Assembly: GCF_014701095.1 (NCBI RefSeq)
Contig: NZ_AP023439.1
Span: 1,352,001 to 1,416,000 of the forward strand
DNA length: 64,000 bases
From: Streptomyces tuirus
GTDB lineage: Bacteria; Actinomycetota; Actinomycetes; Streptomycetales; Streptomycetaceae
Direction: 5' to 3'
The notes below the pieces were generated by a model. That model saw only the letters and a program-made list of their open reading frames with translations. It made no database searches and was not told the DNA's origin. Position numbers and translations under genes: made by a program. Positions within the stretch are counted from its first letter, which is position 1; each line of letters opens with the position of its first letter. This document shows, piece by piece, positions 25,844 to 33,755 of the stretch.

Positions 25844-25885
25844 AAAGGTCTACCTCCGTGAGAACGCGGAACCCGACAGACCTTT
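25844..25885 (+). promoter_or_regulatory. Inverted repeat directly ahead of a small gene's Shine-Dalgarno
   Basis: AAAGGTCT (25844-25851) and AGACCTTT (25878-25885) are perfect 8-bp arms separated by 26 bases. The right arm abuts the AAGGAGG at 25886-25892. It may be a protein-binding site or an RNA stem that exposes or controls the ribosome site. Confidence 0.5.
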
Positions 25886-25897
25886 AAGGAGGCAGCC

Positions 25898-26032
25898 ATG
25901 CGCCGTGTGACCGTGCAGAAGCCCCTGAAGAAGACGGATGTCCGCCGGGCCCGCGATGAGGCCGACGAGCGCCCCGCGGCGCGCCCGGAGGTCCGCAAGG
26001 ACATCGCCCGCACCTGGTGGCCGGACGCCTGA
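25898..26032 (+). CDS. Small basic protein of 44 residues
   Basis: ATG 25898 is preceded by a perfect AAGGAGG at a five-base spacing, which is the strongest Shine-Dalgarno in this part of the window. The peptide begins MRRVTVQKPLKKTDVRRARD, has an acidic/basic middle and ends DIARTWWPDA. It has no membrane segment or Cys. Third-position GC is high, as in real Streptomyces genes. I do not recognise a family. It is flanked by an inverted repeat upstream and by a converging GNAT gene. Confidence 0.65.
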   Translation: MRRVTVQKPLKKTDVRRARDEADERPAARPEVRKDIARTWWPDA

Positions 26033-26062
26033 ACGGCCGGTACCGATCATGAGACGCACGCC

Positions 26063-26512
26063 TCAGAGCAGCCGCTTGCGGTAGTGGACGCGGTCGTAGG
26101 GCCCGTCCACGCGGCGTTCCACCCGTTCGTAGCCGTATCTCGGATAGATCTTCTGGTTCTCCCACATCAGCGCGTTCGTGTAGAGCCTGACCTCGGGCAG
26201 CCCCAGTGCACGCGCGTGTGCGTCCACGAACCGCAGCAGCCGCCGTCCCACTCCTCCGCCGTGCGCGCGGGGGTGGACGGCGATGGTGTCGAGGAAGAGA
26301 TGGTCCGCGAACGCCTCGACCACGACGAGTCCGGTCACGGGATCGCCCGTCACGAACACCTTGCCCGCGGCCACGTTCGCCGCGTGGTCCTCCTCCATGG
26401 GCTGTGGCACCCGCCCGATGCGCGCGATGTAGGGGCGGAAGGCCGCGTCGATCACATCCGCGACGACCGGTACGTCGGCGGCCCCGGCCGGCCGGATCTC
26501 CTCGTCTGCCAT
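26063..26512 (-). CDS. GNAT-family N-acetyltransferase
   Basis: 149 residues from ATG 26512 (MADEEIRPAGAADVPVVADV). An in-frame GTG at 26548 sits directly on AAGGGA and is less likely. The acetyl-CoA loop is LFLDTIAVHPRAHGGGVGRRL, followed by LYTNALMWENQKIYPRYGYE and VERRVDGPYDRVHYRKRL, which are common in the YpeA/PhnO-like group. Substrate unknown. It converges on the 44-residue gene. Confidence 0.93.
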   Translation of the reverse strand: MADEEIRPAGAADVPVVADVIDAAFRPYIARIGRVPQPMEEDHAANVAAGKVFVTGDPVTGLVVVEAFADHLFLDTIAVHPRAHGGGVGRRLLRFVDAHARALGLPEVRLYTNALMWENQKIYPRYGYERVERRVDGPYDRVHYRKRLL

Positions 26513-26692
26513 GCCGCGACGGTACCTACCTGATGCCAGTCCAAACACTCCCTTAAGCGGGCCATAAGGATCTCCTCCACCCGCCCTCAGCAGGCGATTT
26601 CACGGTTCTCACGGGCTAGCTTCGGATCACCCCACGGGATCCGGCCCACCCGGGCCCGGACCTGTCCCATGAACCGTTCGAGGAGTTCCCGC

Positions 26693-27715
26693 ATGCCCGC
26701 ACGACGTCAGGTGGCCACCGTCGCAGCCCTCGGCAGCCTCCCGCTCGCCCTGACCGCGCTGACGGCGGCCCCGGCCGCCGCGCACGGTTCGATGGGCGAC
26801 CCGGTCAGCCGGGTCTCGCAGTGCTACGCCGAGGGTCCCGAGAGCCCGAAGTCGGCCGCGTGCAAGGCGGCGGTCGCGGCGGGCGGCACCCAGGCCCTCT
26901 ACGACTGGAACGGCATCCGCATCGGCGACGCGGGCGGCCGGCACCAGCAGCTCATACCGGACGGCAAGCTCTGCAGCGCCGACAACGCGGAGTTCAAGGG
27001 GCTCGACCTCCCCCGCGCCGACTGGCCCGCGACCGGCGTCCGCAGTGGCTCGCACACCTTCAAGTACCGCGTGACGGCCCCTCACAAGGGCACCTTCAAG
27101 GTCTACATCACCAAGCCCGGCTACGACCCGGCCAAGCCACTCGCCTGGAAGGACCTCGATCTCGCGAAGCCGGTCGCGACCTCCACCGACCCGGCCGCCA
27201 CCGGCGGTTTCTACACCTTCTCCGGCACCCTGCCCCAGCGCTCCGGCAAGCACCTGCTGTACGCGGTCTGGCAGCGGTCGGACAGCCCGGAGGCGTTCTA
27301 CTCCTGCTCGGACGTCAGCTTCGGCGGCGGTGGCGGCACGGCAGGCGGCGGTGGCACGGCAGGCGGCGCCGCCGCTCCGGCCCCGTCCGCCTCCGCTCCC
27401 AGCGAGAAGCAGATCAAGGACGGCAACGCCAAGTCGACCGTCGAGCACCACGGGCACGGCGACAACGACCCCAGCACCTCGGCGGAGCCGGCCGCGGCCC
27501 CGAAGGAGAGCACGCCGAACCGGCCGAAGGCCGCCGCACCCGCGCCCAACCGGCCCGAGGCGGCCGGCGCCACGGAGAACCTCGCCGAGACCGGCGGTGA
27601 CAGCACCACCCCGTACGTCGCGGTCGGCGGCGCGGCGGCGCTGGCCCTGGGCGCCTCGGCCCTGTTCCTCTCGGCCAGGCGCCGGACGGCGAGCGGCGGC
27701 CGGCAGGGCCGCTGA
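26693..27715 (+). CDS. Lytic polysaccharide monooxygenase (AA10) with sortase sorting signal
   Basis: 340 residues; ATG 26693 follows GAGGAG by eight bases, while the in-frame ATG at 26669 lacks one. The signal peptide ends PAAA, leaving His31 (HGSMGDPVSR) as the N-terminal copper ligand; the second brace His is in RSGSHTFKYRVTAPH. The AA10 domain extends to about residue 205 (FYSCSDVSFGGGG). A Gly/Ala/Pro linker follows and the tail is a cell-wall sorting signal: LAETG at residues 297-301, a hydrophobic helix and ARRR. It oxidatively cleaves chitin or cellulose while anchored to the wall. Confidence 0.95.
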   Translation: MPARRQVATVAALGSLPLALTALTAAPAAAHGSMGDPVSRVSQCYAEGPESPKSAACKAAVAAGGTQALYDWNGIRIGDAGGRHQQLIPDGKLCSADNAEFKGLDLPRADWPATGVRSGSHTFKYRVTAPHKGTFKVYITKPGYDPAKPLAWKDLDLAKPVATSTDPAATGGFYTFSGTLPQRSGKHLLYAVWQRSDSPEAFYSCSDVSFGGGGGTAGGGGTAGGAAAPAPSASAPSEKQIKDGNAKSTVEHHGHGDNDPSTSAEPAAAPKESTPNRPKAAAPAPNRPEAAGATENLAETGGDSTTPYVAVGGAAALALGASALFLSARRRTASGGRQGR

Positions 27716-27734
27716 CCCTCACCGCCCCACGGCT

Positions 27735-27771
27735 CGGGGCCTGTCCGGCGGCTCAGGCCGGACAGGCCCCG
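27735..27771. terminator. Strong hairpin between LPMO and lipase genes
   Basis: CGGGGCCTGTCCGGC (27735-27749) pairs perfectly with GCCGGACAGGCCCCG (27757-27771), seven-base loop. It starts 20 bases after the LPMO stop and can serve both converging genes. Confidence 0.88.
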
Positions 27772-27782
27772 AAACGTTTCCC

Positions 27783-27824
27783 TGACACGTGTCAACGGGC
27801 CAGGTCAACGGGTGACACGTGTCA
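27783..27824. promoter_or_regulatory. Paired 12-bp palindromes TGACACGTGTCA
   Basis: Two identical perfect palindromes at 27783-27794 and 27813-27824, 30 bp centre to centre (nearly three helical turns). The second overlaps the stop codon of the lipase gene. Position between two converging genes is unusual for operators. Confidence 0.55.
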
Positions 27825-28682
27825 TTCGAAGGCCGACAGACAGGTGGTGGGCGTGGCCCGACCCGGATCGAGGGCGTTGGCCACCTCGTGGAAGACGACC
27901 CGGTCCAGCAGCGCGACGGCCAGGTGCTCGGACAGGTCGACGGCGCACAGGTCCTGGAGCAGGACGTTGCGCACGTCCGGCCCGTTCAGGTACTGGCTGC
28001 GCCACGGGGTGACGACCTCGTCGTACTTGGTGGCGATGACGGTGTACCGCACGCCGGGCACGGTGTCGCCGCCCGCGTTGAGCTTGGTGAGGAAGGCGGA
28101 GCCGGTGACCTGGTCGGCGAGGGCGGGGGTGTTCTTCGACAGCAGGTCGGCCGCGCCCGGGAAGTAGGGCAGCAGCTTGGTGAATCCGTTGAGGTCGGTG
28201 CCGTGGTTGCTGGGCGCGATGCCGACCAGGGCGTTCACCTTGGCGGCTCCGCCGAGGAACTTCAGGTAGTAGCGGGGCATCATGCCGCCCTGCGAGTGCC
28301 CGACGACGTCGGTCTCGGCGGCTCCGGTCGCGGCGAGCACCTTGTCGACGAAGTCCTTGAGCTGTCCGGCGGACTTCTCGGCGGGTCCGAGGCCGTGGAA
28401 GAAGGGGACGCCCTCCAACTGGCCGTAGTCGAGGGAGAAGACGCAGTAGCCGCGGACCTTCAGGTAGGGGGCGAGGCCCAGCCAGTTGTCGACGGAGTTC
28501 CCGAGGGTGCCGTGGACGAGGACGACGGGGCGGGGGTGGGCGGCGGACGGCTTGCAGGAGTAGTCGTTCCAGCCGGAGCTCGGGGCGCCGGCGGCCTGGG
28601 CGGTGGTGGCGGGGACGGTGAGGGCGGCGGCGGTCAGCACCAGCGCGGACAGGGGTCTGAGCACTCGCTTCCAGGGCAGCAT
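27822..28682 (-). CDS. Secreted triacylglycerol lipase (alpha/beta hydrolase, lipase class 2)
   Basis: 286 residues from ATG 28682, with AAGGAG upstream. Signal peptide ends TTAQAA (about residue 28). Motifs: oxyanion loop VVLVHGTLGNSVDNW, nucleophile elbow VVGHSQGGMMPRYY, acid region VIATKYDEVVTPW and catalytic His in DLSEHLAVALLD. The ATPTTCLSAFE tail holds a likely disulfide Cys. The sequence type is the Streptomyces lipase EstA/LipB-like family acting on triglycerides. Two TTAC-N5-AGTA-type palindromes upstream suggest specific repression. Confidence 0.95.
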   Translation of the reverse strand: MLPWKRVLRPLSALVLTAAALTVPATTAQAAGAPSSGWNDYSCKPSAAHPRPVVLVHGTLGNSVDNWLGLAPYLKVRGYCVFSLDYGQLEGVPFFHGLGPAEKSAGQLKDFVDKVLAATGAAETDVVGHSQGGMMPRYYLKFLGGAAKVNALVGIAPSNHGTDLNGFTKLLPYFPGAADLLSKNTPALADQVTGSAFLTKLNAGGDTVPGVRYTVIATKYDEVVTPWRSQYLNGPDVRNVLLQDLCAVDLSEHLAVALLDRVVFHEVANALDPGRATPTTCLSAFE

Positions 28683-28855
28683 CGGGTGATCTCCTTGCGG
28701 CTCAAGGGGGATGCGACGGGACGGGGCCCTGTGATCCGGATCACGAGGATGCTGTTCACTCGTCAAGTTACGGGCGAGTAGTCAAACTGGGAAGTTACGC
28801 GTCAGTAAAAACTTGCAGCGATAACCGGCACGCGAGGCCCCGGGCCGACGCGCCC
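28683..28855. other. Lipase promoter region
   Basis: Non-coding and noticeably AT-rich for this genome. It contains the two palindromic motifs listed separately; a lipase transcript would start in or near them. No other feature is visible. Confidence 0.5.
28768..28808 (-). promoter_or_regulatory. Two operator-like motifs upstream of the lipase
   Basis: TTACGGGCGAGTAG (28768-28781) and TTACGCGTCAGTAA (28795-28808) share the frame TTAC-N5-AGTAA, 27 bp centre to centre. The same 14-bp pattern (TTACGCGCGAGTAA) occurs before the protease gene at 35049. They lie 86-126 bases ahead of the lipase start codon. Confidence 0.65.
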
Positions 28856-29041
28856 TCACCAGGCGGGCCGAAGGGGCCCTTGCGACGCGATCCGCTGCAA
28901 CCGCCGCCCCAGCGAGCGCATGTCCCGCTCCCCCAGCAGCTCCCCCCACTCGCGCACGGCTTCCGCGGCCGCCTCCTCCGTGGCCCGGGTGCAGGCCCAC
29001 CCCCGCCCGGTCAGCACGACCAGCCGCGGGCGAGCACGCCC
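28856..29041 (-). pseudogene. Remnant of a MarR-family regulator (C-terminal third only)
   Basis: The frame read leftwards from 29041 to the TGA at 28856 gives GRARPRLVVLTGRGWACTRA, then TEEAAAEAVREWGELLGERD and MRSLGRRLQRIASQGPLRPAW, which is the wing and last helices of a Streptomyces MarR-type regulator. There is no HTH, start codon or Shine-Dalgarno. The preceding in-frame stop is the TAG of the polymerase gene at 29069. Probably a deletion relic; a short expressed peptide is possible. Confidence 0.5.
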
Positions 29042-29068
29042 TCGTGGACCGGCGTCACGGGGAGGGAG

Positions 29069-30052
29069 CTACGCCGCCCGCCCCCCTAGTCCCCCGGGCA
29101 TCACCGCCCGCGGCCCGAACTTCGCCCGCGCCTGGTCCGCGACCTCCTCGATACGGCGGACCTTCTCGTCCACCGGGTCGAAGGTCAGCTGGTGGGAGGC
29201 CCGGTCGGCGGGGTCGAGCCCCTCGGCGCGCAGGGCGATGGCCCGCACCCGGGCCCGCTGCAGCCCGAGCGCCTCGTACATGCCGTACGCGGCCCTGGTC
29301 AGCGCCGGGGAGTGCGCGGTCGGTTCGGTCAGGGTGCGGCTGCGGGTGGTGGCGGACCGGTCGGCGTAGCGCACGGTGAGGGTGAGCGTGCGGCAGACCT
29401 TCTCCAGGGCGCGCAGCCGGGCGCCGATCTCCTCGGCGGCCGACAGCAGCGCCCGGCGGTGCCGCTCCGGGTCCAGCTCGTCGCGTCCGAAGGGGCGTTC
29501 CGTGGCGAGGGACCGGGAGACGGCGTTCGGCACGACCCGGCCGCGGTCGACGCCGTTCGCCTTCTCGCGCAGCTCACGGCCGGGCTTCGCGCCGATCAGC
29601 CGTTGCAGCGTGGACAGCGGCGCGGCGGCGACCCGGCCGAGGGTGTCGAGGCCGTAGTCGCCCAGCGTGCGGGCGGTCGCGGCGCCCACTCCGGGCAGCG
29701 CTGCGACGGGCTGGTCCGCGAGGAACTCCGCGATGGCGTCCGGCTCGTCGGGCACCGTACGCGTCACCCCGGGGGCCGCGTCGCGCAGCGCCATCCGGGC
29801 CAGCATCGGCCCGGGCCCGGCCCCGATCACGCAGTCGACGCCATGCAGCGCGAGCGACCGCACCCGGATCACCGAGGCCAGTTCGACGGCGTCCCGCCGG
29901 AAGTACCGCTCGGCGCCGCGCAGGTCGGCCAGCGCACCGTCCGGCGGCAGGGCCTGGACGACGGGGGTGAACTCCTCCAGCATCCCGAGCAGCTGGGGCA
30001 GATCCGCCTCGCTCGTCGGAGGCAGCTGGAAACGTACGCAGAGGATGGTCAT
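29069..30052 (-). CDS. Y-family DNA polymerase-like protein (DinP/ImuB-type)
   Basis: 327 residues from ATG 30052, overlapping the dnaE2 stop by four bases. The thumb-region HhH (FLADQPVAALPGVGAATART) and little-finger region (SRSLATERPFGRDELDPERH) are recognisable. The palm lacks the catalytic carboxylates: the DMDAF motif is replaced by CVRFQ and SxDE by PPDGA. It therefore probably does not polymerise and instead acts as an ImuB-like adaptor to the sliding clamp and DnaE2. It is shorter than typical ImuB and no imuA gene is adjacent. Confidence 0.85.
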   Translation of the reverse strand: MTILCVRFQLPPTSEADLPQLLGMLEEFTPVVQALPPDGALADLRGAERYFRRDAVELASVIRVRSLALHGVDCVIGAGPGPMLARMALRDAAPGVTRTVPDEPDAIAEFLADQPVAALPGVGAATARTLGDYGLDTLGRVAAAPLSTLQRLIGAKPGRELREKANGVDRGRVVPNAVSRSLATERPFGRDELDPERHRRALLSAAEEIGARLRALEKVCRTLTLTVRYADRSATTRSRTLTEPTAHSPALTRAAYGMYEALGLQRARVRAIALRAEGLDPADRASHQLTFDPVDEKVRRIEEVADQARAKFGPRAVMPGGLGGRAA

Positions 30053-33000
30053 CCCGCACTCCCCGGACTCTGGTGCCACAACTTCCTTGTGTTCGCGGGC
30101 CCTTCGCCCGCCGGACGCAGATCGGCCCAGGGGTGCATCTCGTACCCCGTGGACATGCGGATCTTCCGCTGCTCCATCGGATCCTTGGCCGCGGAGCCCG
30201 TCGGCGCGGGCGCGCCGTCCGACCCGGCGAGCCGCCGCCGCACGGCCCCCTCACCGTCGTCACCGGAACCCTCTTCACCGGAACCACCGGAACCACCGGA
30301 ACCACCGGAGCCGGGACCGGGACCGGCCAGCCGGGCCGCGACCCCCTCCAGCCCCTCCTCCCGGCGCACTTCCAGCAGATCCGCGAGGTTCCAGGCGGCG
30401 GCGCCGACCACGCTGAGGCTGCGCGGGCCGCGCCGCTGCACCACCCCGCGCACCAGCAGCAGCCAGGAGTGGAAGACGGTGTGGGCGCAGGCGTCGTGGG
30501 AGTCGTCGAAGAAGGCGAGGTCGACCAGGCCCGTGCCGTCGTCCAGGGTCGAGAAGATGACGCGCTTGCCGGACCGGATCGGCGGCGTCTGGGTGGCCGC
30601 CTTGGCGCCCGCGACCAGCACGGTCTCCCCGTGCCGGGCCTCGCGCAGCCGCCGCGCCGAGACGACGCCCAACTCGTCGAGGAAGACACGGTGGTCGTCC
30701 ATCAGATTGCGCGAGGCGTCCATGGACAGCACGCCCAGTTCGGCGCTGAGCCGCTCCGCGGAGGTGAGGTCGGGCAGCCCGGCCGGCGCGGTCCTCCGCC
30801 CCCCGGCCAACGGCAGCTGGCCACCGCCCCCGCCCCGGGCACCCCGGTGCAGCTCGGTCAGATGCAGTTGCAGATCACGGCGGTTGGCGCCGAACGCGTC
30901 CAGCGCTCCCACCTGCGCGAGCCGCTGGGCCAGCGGACGACTGGGCCGGCCCCGCTCCCAGAAGTCGACCAGCGAGTCGTAGGGCTGCCCCTCGGCGATC
31001 CGCGCCGCCTCGGCCTCACTGATGCCGTGGACATCGGAGAGGGCCAGCCTCAGCCCCCATTTACCGGACACCAGTTCGATACGGTGTGCGACTCCCGACG
31101 CGTTCACGTCCAACGGCAGCACCGGCACCCCCCGCCGCCGCGCGTCCGCCAGCAGCAGCCGCTTCGGATACATCCCGGGATCGTGCGTGAGCAGCCCGGC
31201 GTAAAAGGCAGCCGGATGATGCGTTTTCAGCCACGCCGACTGGTAGGTCGGCACGGCGAAGGCAACCGCGTGCGCCTTGCAGAATCCGTACGAACCGAAG
31301 GCCTCGACGATCTCCCAGGTCCGCTGAATCGTTTCCGCGTCATATCCCCGGGCCGCCGCGTGCTGCGCGAACCACACCTTGATCCGCGCCTGCGACTCCG
31401 CGTCCGACAGCCCGCGCCGCACCCGGTCCGCCTCGCCGCGTCCGCAGCCGGTCATGATGTCGACGATGTCGATGATCTGCTCGTGGAAGACGACGACCCC
31501 GTACGTGTCGCGCAGCGGCTCCTCCAGATCGGGGTGCGGATAACGGATCGGCGCCCGCCCGTGCCGCGCCTCGATGAACGGCCGCACCATGTCGGCGGCG
31601 ACCGGCCCGGGCCGGAACAGCGAGATGTCGACGACGAGGTCGTGGAACGTGGCCGGCTGGAGCCGCCCGACCAGATCCCGCTGACCGGGCGACTCGATCT
31701 GGAAGCACCCGAGCGTCTCGGTGGACCGGACCAACCGGTACGTCTGCGGATCCTCCGGCGGCAGGGCGTCCAGATCGACCCGCACCCCCGACACCCGCTC
31801 CACTTCCCCCACCGCGTGCGCCATGGCCGACTGCATCCGCACGCCCAGCACATCGAGCTTCAGCAGCCCGAGGTCCTCGACGTCGTCCTTGTCGAACTGC
31901 GACATCGGAAAGCCCTCGCCACTGGTCGGCATGACCGGCGTACGCGCGAGCAGCGAGGCGTCCGACAGCAGCACCCCGCACGGGTGCATGGCCACCCCGC
32001 GCGGCAGGGCGTCCAGCGCCTCGACCAGCTCCCACAGCCTCCCGTACTTCTCCTTCTCCCCGGCCAGCGCGCGCAGCTCGGGCAGCTCTTCCAGCGCCGC
32101 GCGGGCGTCCCGCGCCCGGATATGGGGAAAGGACTTGGCGACCCGGTCGATCTCGGCCGGATCCATCGACAGAGCAGCCCCCACATCACGGATCGCGTGC
32201 CGCACGCGATACGTCTCCGGCATCGCGACGGTCGCGACCCGCTCGGTGCCGAACCGGTCGATGATCGCGCGGTAGACCTCCAGCCGGCGCGCGGACTCCA
32301 CGTCGATGTCGATGTCGGGCAGCACGACCCGCTCCTTCGACAGGAAGCGTTCCATCAGCAGCCGGTGTTCGATCGGATCGGCGTGCGCGATACCGAGCAG
32401 ATGGTTGACCAGCGACCCGGCCCCGGACCCGCGGGCGGCGACCCGGACGCCCATGGTCCGTACGTCCTCCACCACCTGGGAGACGGTCAGGAAGTAGGAG
32501 GCGAATCCGTGGTGGGCGATGATGTCCAGCTCGTGGTGCATCCGCTCCCAGTACTCCCGCCGCCGGTCGTACCCGCGCAGCACCATCCCGGCCGCCACCC
32601 GCGAGGCCAGCGTCCGCTGGGCGGTGCGGCGCCCCGCGCCGACCAGATGCGGCTCGGGAAAGTGGACGGTGCCGATCCCGAGATCGTCCTCGGGGTCGAC
32701 CAGGCACTCGGCGGCCGTGGCCTCCGTCTGCTCCAGCAGCCGGTGAGCGGTCTCCCGCCGGAACCCCGCGGCCTCCACGACCCGCTCCGCCACACCGGCC
32801 ATGTCCCCGGCGCCCTTGAGCCAGGCCGCACCGGAGTCCAGCCCCTGGGCCGGGTCAATGGGCACCAGCCGCCGGGCGGCGTCCAGCACGTCGGCGACCG
32901 GCCCGAGCCCCGGGTCGGCGTACCGCACCGCGTTGGTGAGCACGGGCCGGATGCGCTGCTCCGCGGCGAACCCGACGGTACGGGCGGCCAGCCGCAGCGA

Positions 33001-33570
33001 CCCCGGCCCCGTACCCTCCCGGCCGTGCCAGACGGCCTCCAGCCGCAGGTCGTCGCCGTAGAGGTCCCGCCAGGGCACGAGCAGCCGCGCCGCCCGGTCG
33101 GGCCGACCCGCGGCCAGGGCGCGTCCGACATCCGACCCGGGCCCGAGCAGCACGGTCAGCCCCTCGGCGTGATGGCGCCCCCAGGGCAGCAGGGGTGTCC
33201 CCTCTCCTTCATGGGCAGCCGAGACGAGCCGGCACAGCTCCCCCCACCCCCGGGCACCGTCCCGGGCGAGAAAGGTCACGCGGGGGGCCGACTCGTCGAC
33301 AAAGGCACCACCCCGCACCGGGGTCCGCCGCCGCCGCTCAACCCTGGGCTCCGCACTCCCCACCGCCAGATCGGCCCCGAACAGCGGCCGCACCCCCACC
33401 TTGCCGCAGGCCTTCGAGAACCGGACCGCACCGGCGAGCGTGTCGCGATCGGTCAGCGCCAGGGCGTCCATGCCCCGCTCGGAGGCACGTTCGGCCAGCC
33501 GCTCCGGGTGCGAGGCTCCGTAGCGCAACGAGAATCCGGAGGCGGTGTGCAGATGCGTGAACCCCGGCAC
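30049..33570 (-). CDS. dnaE2: Error-prone DNA polymerase III alpha subunit DnaE2
   Basis: 1173 residues from GTG 33570 (GGGAGG Shine-Dalgarno). PHP domain at the N-terminus (FTHLHTASGFSLRYGASHPE), polymerase palm with catalytic Asp pair in VVLPDIDIDVESARRLEVYR and third Asp in LKLDVLGVRMQSAM, fingers/beta-binding and OB domain (RVIFSTLDDGTGLVDLAFFD). It performs translesion synthesis in damage-induced mutagenesis. A Ser/Gly repeat insert lies near residue 1090. Upstream are two SOS-box-like palindromes; downstream the coupled Y-family partner forms a mutasome-type operon. Confidence 0.97.
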   Translation of the reverse strand: MPGFTHLHTASGFSLRYGASHPERLAERASERGMDALALTDRDTLAGAVRFSKACGKVGVRPLFGADLAVGSAEPRVERRRRTPVRGGAFVDESAPRVTFLARDGARGWGELCRLVSAAHEGEGTPLLPWGRHHAEGLTVLLGPGSDVGRALAAGRPDRAARLLVPWRDLYGDDLRLEAVWHGREGTGPGSLRLAARTVGFAAEQRIRPVLTNAVRYADPGLGPVADVLDAARRLVPIDPAQGLDSGAAWLKGAGDMAGVAERVVEAAGFRRETAHRLLEQTEATAAECLVDPEDDLGIGTVHFPEPHLVGAGRRTAQRTLASRVAAGMVLRGYDRRREYWERMHHELDIIAHHGFASYFLTVSQVVEDVRTMGVRVAARGSGAGSLVNHLLGIAHADPIEHRLLMERFLSKERVVLPDIDIDVESARRLEVYRAIIDRFGTERVATVAMPETYRVRHAIRDVGAALSMDPAEIDRVAKSFPHIRARDARAALEELPELRALAGEKEKYGRLWELVEALDALPRGVAMHPCGVLLSDASLLARTPVMPTSGEGFPMSQFDKDDVEDLGLLKLDVLGVRMQSAMAHAVGEVERVSGVRVDLDALPPEDPQTYRLVRSTETLGCFQIESPGQRDLVGRLQPATFHDLVVDISLFRPGPVAADMVRPFIEARHGRAPIRYPHPDLEEPLRDTYGVVVFHEQIIDIVDIMTGCGRGEADRVRRGLSDAESQARIKVWFAQHAAARGYDAETIQRTWEIVEAFGSYGFCKAHAVAFAVPTYQSAWLKTHHPAAFYAGLLTHDPGMYPKRLLLADARRRGVPVLPLDVNASGVAHRIELVSGKWGLRLALSDVHGISEAEAARIAEGQPYDSLVDFWERGRPSRPLAQRLAQVGALDAFGANRRDLQLHLTELHRGARGGGGGQLPLAGGRRTAPAGLPDLTSAERLSAELGVLSMDASRNLMDDHRVFLDELGVVSARRLREARHGETVLVAGAKAATQTPPIRSGKRVIFSTLDDGTGLVDLAFFDDSHDACAHTVFHSWLLLVRGVVQRRGPRSLSVVGAAAWNLADLLEVRREEGLEGVAARLAGPGPGSGGSGGSGGSGEEGSGDDGEGAVRRRLAGSDGAPAPTGSAAKDPMEQRKIRMSTGYEMHPWADLRPAGEGPANTRKLWHQSPGSAG
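30277..30327. repeat. Nine-base-period repeat in dnaE2 encoding Ser-Gly-Gly
   Basis: The unit ACCGGAACC is repeated about four times and then degenerates. It encodes the stretch SGGSGGSGGSGE near the DnaE2 C-terminus, a likely flexible linker with length polymorphism. Confidence 0.8.
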
Positions 33571-33604
33571 ACGCACCTCCCGTACTCGTGAGCCACACCA
33601 GCTC

Positions 33605-33620
33605 TCGAACATCTGTTCCC
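33605..33620 (-). promoter_or_regulatory. SOS (LexA) box 1 before dnaE2
   Basis: TCGAACATCTGTTCCC matches the actinobacterial LexA consensus TCGAAC-N4-GTTCGA at 10 of 12 defined positions, ending 35 bases ahead of the dnaE2 GTG. Confidence 0.75.
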
Positions 33621-33650
33621 AACTACCTCACCCCCACCATACCCCCATCT

Positions 33651-33666
33651 TCGAATGTATGTGCGA
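33651..33666 (-). promoter_or_regulatory. SOS (LexA) box 2 before dnaE2
   Basis: TCGAATGTATGTGCGA also matches the LexA consensus at 10 of 12 defined positions; it is 46 bp upstream of box 1. A further GTTCGAAC palindrome lies at 33672-33679. Confidence 0.6.
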
Positions 33667-33707
33667 CCCCCGTTCGAACCCGCCCCACCTGCGGAAACAC
33701 AGCGAAA

Positions 33708-33738
33708 AGCTCCGCCCCCACAAGAGGGGGGCGGAGCT
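33708..33738 (-). terminator. Rho-independent terminator of the S1 protease gene
   Basis: Arms AGCTCCGCCCCC (33708-33719) and GGGGGCGGAGCT (33727-33738) with a seven-base loop; read on the minus strand the hairpin is followed by TTTT. It lies 18 bases after the protease stop. Confidence 0.9.
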
Positions 33739-33755
33739 CAGCGAACTCCGAGGCG

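Noticed and set aside
25830..25855. ECF promoter GGAAC ... GTCTAC before the 44-residue gene
   Set aside because: Spacing between the elements is about 14 bases, too short for the known ECF consensus.
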